The notes below the pieces were generated by a model. It did not search any database. It saw only the letters and a list, made by a program, of their open reading frames with translations, and was not told the origin of the DNA. A stretch of DNA of 64,000 nucleotides, taken from NCBI RefSeq assembly GCF_000801105.2, contig NC_079517.1:18547579-18611578 (forward strand), read 5' to 3'. This DNA comes from Raphanus sativus. Lineage: Eukaryota > Streptophyta > Magnoliopsida > Brassicales > Brassicaceae. A program made the translations under genes and the position numbers. Below, piece by piece: positions 57,085 through 64,000 of this stretch; position 1 is the stretch's first letter; the number at the start of each line of letters is the position of its first letter.

Positions 57085-58864
57085 CACTACAAGAAAAATG
57101 CGTTTTAATAGCAGACCAATATAGCGTTTTTTCGCTTTCTGCTATGGTTGACATATCCGTTAATTTTAGATAGCGTTTGTATTTTTGAAAACGCTATGTT
57201 ATAGCGATATAATTAGAAACGCTATGGTAGCGTACATTTAATAGCAAACATAATTAAAACACTATATTTACCTTTTTGAATCCCTAAACACTAGACGAGT
57301 TTTAAACCCTAAATTTTTAAACACAAACTTTAAACTCTAACATTCTCATATTATAATTTCAAATCTTAAACATAAACTCAAAATTAGTTCTCTTTTATTT
57401 TAGTACATAACTTTCAAACACAAACCCTTAAATCTCCAACCAAATTCTATACCCTAAATCTTAACTTCTAACTTTAAAGTTATAAACATAAACACAATGA
57501 TATAATTTTAAAATTTTAGTTATATAAATTTAATCATAATTACAAGAATATAAGCATTAACTGAGATTTATAAACTTGAAACATAATCATTTAAGTATAA
57601 TTCATAAGTTTTAGATTGTGAAATTATAAATACATGTTTTTTTATTGTTCAAAGTAAAAATACATGTATAATAACCAAAAACAACAAGAGTTTCTCGTTA
57701 GAAAGGAAACAACGAAGAGGTCTTCTTTTGTGTGTAATGAAGAGTTCTCATTGGCCAAAATTTTAAGCACATGGATCACTTTTTCATCCGTTGGATGAGA
57801 TTATATTTGACGGTCCAGATATGTTCCTATTCTTTTTCAGATTTGTAGACCTTTGGTCTTCTCTTTCTAAAGATTATTATCAATCTCCCGTCAATCTCTC
57901 TTCTATTCTCTTTACCACAATCTCTGCTTTTATTCAATCACATTTTATGGGTTTTAAAAGATTGATAAAGTTCATGGTTGGTTTCTCATCAGTTTTATTT
58001 TCTAATTGTGTTTGTGTGTTTTGATTCTTCTGCAGAGAAAGGAAGCTGACGAAGTCAACCGCATCTTGCGACGGAGCCTCTCTTGTCTTCAACGATGCAG
58101 GATCTGAAGAAGCTGTGGTGTGGAGATGTCAGAGGAAGCTAGCGTTGGTTGTGGAGGTGGAATCAAACAAGAAGAAGAAGAAGGGAGGCGGAGAAGAAGA
58201 GAAGATGCGTGAGGACTTGGTCGACACGCCGGATCTGAAGAACCTGTTGCGTGGAGATGGCAGAGGTGGTGGAGGTGGAGCCGGAGCCGAGCAAGAAGAA
58301 GAAGAGAGAGAGATAGAGAAGGATAGAAGACAGAGACGTGAGGGTTTGGTTGACACAGTGAATGGAGGAGGACGGGATGGACACCGACGACTGTATAGAC
58401 TGGAGGGAGACGGCTTAGGGAAAAGTAGTTTTAGTTTTAGGTTTAGTTAGTAATTAGGTTTAATCTTGGTTTAGATTTTTGGTTTATATGGTTTAGTAAG
58501 TTTTGGTTTAAGACTTTTAATTTGTAAATCATATTTTGTTTTTTTAAACCTGTTTAATTATAAATCATTTTATTTAATAAAAAAAATTTAAATATATAAA
58601 CGAATTTAAATTTTAATTATGTTTCTAATTTTTTTTTTAATTTTTTTATGATAGAAGTAATAACAAAATTATACGCTATCAAAGAATATTTAATTGCAGA
58701 AATAAAAATGCTATCGTAGCGGAAGCAAAGATAGCACAACGAAATACCGCTATTTAATGTCCTCGACCTATTATGACGGGCGATGATACAGCGCTTGGAA
58801 AAGCGCTATCGTATTGTTATATAGCGTTATTCGTCCGCTATAAAAACGCATTTTTCTTGTAGTG
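57085..58864. mobile_element. Non-autonomous CACTA element (1780 bp)
   Basis: Terminal inverted repeats CACTACAAGAAAAATGCGTT are present at both ends (right end read on the minus strand) with a perfect 3 bp TTA duplication (57082-57084; 58865-58867), the CACTA/EnSpm signature. Subterminal DNA is dense in TAGCG/CGCTAT motifs in both orientations, expected transposase-binding repeats. The interior has a fairly GC-rich segment (57990-58445) that may be a captured gene piece, including a 111-codon Lys/Glu/Gly-rich plus-strand frame (58115-58450). It contains a repeated GAGGACTTGGTCGACACGCC / GAGGGTTTGGTTGACACAGT unit. No transposase frame. Confidence 0.88.
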
Positions 58865-58867
58865 TTA

Positions 58868-58968
58868 CCTCATTGCTTGCATTATACTTACATTGCGATT
58901 ACATCATCGCTTTATTTCTTTAAGCACACATATTTTACATAATTATACATTAATAATGGATGGCTTGT
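58868..58968. other. Continuation of sequence interrupted by CACTA
   Basis: TTACCTCATTGCTTGC continues the GACATATACGC sequence left of the element. No gene. Confidence 0.45.
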
Positions 58969-59265
58969 TTAATAGTCGATCTTGAACTTGATGATATGCT
59001 TATCGCAGCATCCGTAGTATTCGCCTGAACAGTCAAATTCTTCATTTATCTTTGAGGGATCGTCGTTGATTTCGATATTGAACTTTTTACCTATTACGTC
59101 GATATTCATTTCATTTTCGGGAATCTGCGCGTCTTGAAAATACTCTAGAGGACATTCGTGGGGTTGCTCGTTTTCTATGGGTCTTTTTCTGGAGCTCCAA
59201 ATTGGCCGGCGAAGAGTCACGTTTTTCCATATAAAATTGAAGGTTTTCCCATGGAATGCGTGCAA
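58969..59265 (-). CDS. Unassigned 98-codon frame
   Basis: An open minus-strand frame with an acidic C-terminal half (FDCSGEYYGCCDKHIIKFKI) that does not look like random translation of AT-rich DNA. I do not recognise a family. It overlaps, on the other strand, the beginning of the AAA-ATPase-like fragment, so at most one is real; both may be pieces carried by a mobile element. Confidence 0.2.
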   Translation of the reverse strand: MHAFHGKTFNFIWKNVTLRRPIWSSRKRPIENEQPHECPLEYFQDAQIPENEMNIDVIGKKFNIEINDDPSKINEEFDCSGEYYGCCDKHIIKFKIDY

Positions 59266-59444
59266 CTCCGGCTGAAGTCGCGCAGCAGATCATGGCTAGT
59301 AAGGACGCTGATATTGCATTCAAAGGTCTCCTTGAATTCTTGGAAACCAAGAAGATCAAAAAGGAAGAACATACCAAAGTGGAGGAAGATGGAGACATTG
59401 AATATTCTGAGACTAAAGAAGCAGAAAATCAAGTACATCTCTAG
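59256..59444 (+). pseudogene. C-terminal fragment of a BCS1-like AAA-ATPase
   Basis: Plus-strand RATPAEVAQQIMASKDADIA, FKGLLEFLETKKIKKEE and an acidic tail match the C-terminal end of plant BCS1-like AAA-ATPases, where TPAEVAE-LM---D---AL-GL-EFLK-KK precedes a charged tail. The ATPase core (Walker A/B) is absent. The fragment lies about 400 bp before a Helitron 3' end of the same orientation (59836), so capture by that Helitron is likely. Confidence 0.55.
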
Positions 59445-59639
59445 TGCTAATGATTATATATCTCGAACACTTATTTGAAGTAATCTCAATTAGTCATTGT
59501 AACAATATTAAAATCTGCTATTCTTAAAAATAAAAATATTACTTTAGATTTTCTTCAACTATATCAGATTGAAATAGAAATCAAATAGAAAAATACTTTC
59601 CATTATTTTCTAATTTAATAATTTTTGTTCTCTAACAAA

Positions 59640-59836
59640 AAAATGTTAGGAGTTTTTTCAACTCAAGCCCACAAAATTTAATAAAATTAAATATATAATC
59701 TTAGAATAAAAACATATTATATTTATTATTTTTAATATAAAGTAAATTTTCAAATGTTTTATAAAATTAAAATATATTTTAATATAAAATAGTTTTATTG
59801 TAAACTGATCCGTCTGTAGAGCGGATCAACCTATAG
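59640..59836 (+). mobile_element. Helitron 3' end, decayed hairpin
   Basis: Homologous over about 190 bp to 15010-15208. The hairpin has decayed to GATCCGTCTGTAGAGCGGATC, followed by AACCTATAG and T, so the CTRR end is mutated or shifted. Confidence 0.6.
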
Positions 59837-60748
59837 TATAATATACTAGAGGTGTGTCTTTTTATATTTCTAAACATAAAAAATAACTGTTATTATAATA
59901 AAAATAAATTATGTAATAATAAATTTGTAATTACAATTTAATCAAAATAAATAATTATTTTAATTAAATACAGTATAAATATAGATATGAATGGCCTGTG
60001 AGGTGGTTGCATTCAAACTAAAATGTTGGGAACTATAAAAAAAAACATTTCTTGTATTTTAAAAAAAATATAAAAGTACTATATTTGATTCACTTGTTTT
60101 CTTTGTATTTTTCTTGTAAATAAATATTCCATATAAAGCATAAGTTTGTATTTTTGATCATAAAATAGTTATAAAGAATATATTTTGTATAATTAAAATT
60201 ACAGTTTATTAGGTAACTAAAATTATTATATTTTTAGTCTTTGATTCTCATATATATTTTTTTCCTTTAGTTATATCTTTTATATTTCTTCTTTTCAAAG
60301 TTATATTTTCTCCCACATTTTTGTTTTCAAATGACTTTACAAATATGGTAACACTATATAAGAACTAAAGCAGTATATATATATATATATATATATGTAT
60401 CAAGCGAAAAATAAACAAAATAGTATCTTGACTGTATTAATATAATCTAAACACATAAGAAAAACAGGAAGACCAACCTGATCAAGTTAGGCTTTTATCC
60501 ATACAATTTTTCTATCACCCGAGTTTCTTAAGTTCCATTTGTTGTTTTCTAGCTATCATCACATTTCCATCTTCGGTGCGTCTCACGTTAAAGGCCATGT
60601 ATATGTGCTTTACTGTGAGTCTCTCTTGCTCTTCTTCCCTGAATTATCACCACCACGCAAAATAAGCATATTCCAGCAAACTGGAACTGATTTAATCAAT
60701 TTTGAAAATGTTATAGACTTGTTTTGTTTATGTTTATCTATTTCACCA
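59837..60748. other. AT-rich intergenic
   Basis: A (TA)n run at about 60377-60396. A short, better-composed stretch at 60539-60750 has no recognisable product. Confidence 0.4.
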
Positions 60749-60989
60749 TGCAGTATTAGGGGTGTCAAAATAGGTCAAATGGGTCAACCCAACCCATAAC
60801 CCAAATGGGTTAACTGTTAAAGGGTCATGGGTCAACCCAATCCATTTATTAAATGGGTTGGGTTGACCTATGACCCATTAAATTGAATGGGTCAGATGGA
60901 TTAATGGTTGACCCATCAACCCAACATCTTTATAATGAATCATTTTTAAGTTAATACCAATTTGATCGAATTAAAAAAAAAAAAATTCT

Positions 60990-62285
<1,296 letters not shown>

Positions 62286-62508
62286 TTTTTAATTAAAATT
62301 TTTTAAGTGGGTCAGATTTGATCCAACCCAATAGACCTATTTAACTTGTTAACCCATTAACTTGTTAACCCATTAACCTGTTAATCCATTAACCTGTTAA
62401 CCCATTAACCCATTGAATCAAAAATAAACAGTTCATTTGGGTTAATGGGTCAACTTGGATTGGGTCAACCAATGGATTATGACCCATTTTGACACCCCTA
62501 TGCAATAT

Positions 62509-63082
62509 GTAGCTTTTTACTATTTCTATAAAATCAGAAGTCATATACAGATTTGAATAAAAAAAGTTTATGAGAAATGTTTTTTTTATGAAAAATAAAT
62601 TATCATACCGCAAATATGCTTTGAGCATTAAGAGTTTGGTATTTTTAGTTACTAACCTGGCGTTCAACTTTGGAGTATGCATTACCTATCCCATCCATTG
62701 CAAATTTGTGTTTCTTCTCAATCTATTGAAATATTTATTTTTAAGACTACTGTTGCCACCTTTTGACTATACTGATATGGATCCAGAATTGTAGACTCCG
62801 AAGATTGAATATGCTCGTTAGAATTTTTTGATTTATCACACTTTAGGGAGAGTTGAGATATGTTACGTACAAAGAATAGAGATTCTGAAAGGAAATAGAG
62901 ATGAATTTAATGGCGTTGTAAAAATGTAACGGTTGCAAAAATTATGAGATCATGGTGAGAAAAATAAGGAATTTTGTATTTTATAGAAAAACTTAAAAGA
63001 AAATTGAAAGCAGTTAATAACAAATGGGTGAAAGGCACGAAACTTGAAGATACCATATATATCTATTATACCATATATATAT

Positions 63083-63121
<39 letters not shown>

Positions 63122-64000
63122 CCCATATATACAAATGGGTGAAAGGCATGATACCATATATATATACTATATATATATATATTTATTTATTTATTTATTT
63201 ATTTAATATGAATATCTATTAAATAAAAATTTATATTAATACGATTTTATGATCATTTGTATCTTGTTATAACAAAAAATTAAGTCATTGATCACAACAT
63301 TTTCAAAGGGATTTTAACATTTTTTTTTGTAATTTAAAGTCGTTTTAAAAAATTACAAATATAACATATAAGAAAAATCTAATTTTTATTATATGTTTAA
63401 TGTGATTGTTTATTTTTTTAATAATATAAAATTAAACAAAATTGAGGAAGGATACAAACTTGTTATTAAATATTTGTTATTCAAAATAATTAATTGCCAT
63501 ATTTATGTAATCATATCAGGTAATATCAGGTAATTCTGTAGTTTTTATTTAAAAAAACAATAAACACTTCTTATATTTTTGGTTGATATAATGTTCCTTA
63601 GCAATTGGATTTAGGACCAAGACTTTTTTTTTAAAATTGATTATTAAGCTGTCAAGTAAGATTAGTTGACACCTTAATTAAGTGAAAACTTAGTAAGGTT
63701 CTTTTGTAATTGTTACAAACTACATGTTACAAGTTTTTAAATGTTTTACTATCTCCATTATTTGTGAAGTGATTTGACAAATGTTATCACCACATCCAAT
63801 TTCAACAAAAAAATGACATGACTTACAGAAAATATGACATGACATTACTTAATTATGACTTATGCAATTTTCCTTATAAAACTTTATAGTTTTTGGTAAT
63901 ATTATTTATTTCATGTTTTGAAAATTATATATCTAAAAAAGTTTCTCTTAAATTTTATAGAATTTAATTTAATATATTTTAACCAAAATAAAAATATTTC
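62509..64000. other. AT-rich intergenic to window end
   Basis: (TTTA)n runs at about 63081-63121 and 63180-63205, each preceded by a copy of AAATGGGTGAAAGGCA(C/T)GA, i.e. a short diverged tandem duplication. No gene recognised. Confidence 0.5.

Noticed and set aside
59158..59478. 106-codon plus-strand frame
   Set aside because: Out of frame with the recognisable AAA-ATPase tail in the same DNA.

Overview
The window is plant nuclear DNA, almost certainly from a Brassicaceae genome of the Brassica/Raphanus type. It is AT-rich, its genes have GT-AG introns, and its mobile elements carry the hallmarks of that family (Helitron 3' hairpins ending CTAG, UBN2-type copia gag, Athila/Tat-like gag-protease, TAGGG-ended hAT MITEs). 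The proteins I can recognise match Arabidopsis families.

Only three cellular genes look intact. They are a PAR1-family secreted protein (three exons, 40987-44093, +), an intronless F-box protein with an F-box-associated domain (50508-51659, +) and an inositol phosphorylceramide synthase (11 exons, 52890-54772, -). From memory, the Arabidopsis homologues At3g54040 (PAR1) and At3g54020 (IPCS1) are close neighbours, so 41-55 kb is probably a conserved island with an F-box gene between them. Cellular gene remnants are a DnaJ-like N-terminal fragment (about 2.1-2.3 kb), an HSP70 pseudogene (11.6-12.1 kb) and a BCS1-type AAA-ATPase tail (59.3 kb).

Nearly everything else is mobile DNA. 0-3.6 kb holds AT-rich sequence, a PIF/Harbinger-like MITE and a Helitron end. 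3.9-8.1 kb is a Mutator-like element whose interior is packed with TTATAA motifs; it sits between two diverged copies of an AT-rich repeat, one of which preserves the empty site. 8.8-11.4 kb is five tandem copies of a 508-510 bp promoter-like unit, just upstream of the HSP70 pseudogene. 12.6-15.2 kb has Helitrons. 15.4-21.5 kb and 33.2-39.2 kb are two related Ty1/copia elements on the minus strand, with near-identical LTRs and perfect target duplications but decayed pol. 22.5-30.5 kb is a Ty3/gypsy (Athila/Tat-like) element on the minus strand, inserted inside a GA microsatellite; it has a complete gag-protease frame, no recognisable RT or integrase, and an 845 bp tandem duplication in one LTR.

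From 39.5 kb on there is a long PIF/Harbinger-like MITE, the PAR1 gene (a complete Helitron sits in its intron 2), further Helitrons, tandem duplications and a SINE. After the F-box and IPCS genes come an hAT MITE, a LINE RNase H fragment, a CACTA element, a Helitron end near the AAA-ATPase fragment, and an hAT-type element filled with a higher-order GGCGGGAAATTG minisatellite broken by a GA run.

I see no prokaryotic features, CRISPR arrays, tRNA or rRNA genes. The best candidates for something unusual are the TTATAA-packed MULE, the promoter-like tandem array and the hAT minisatellite.
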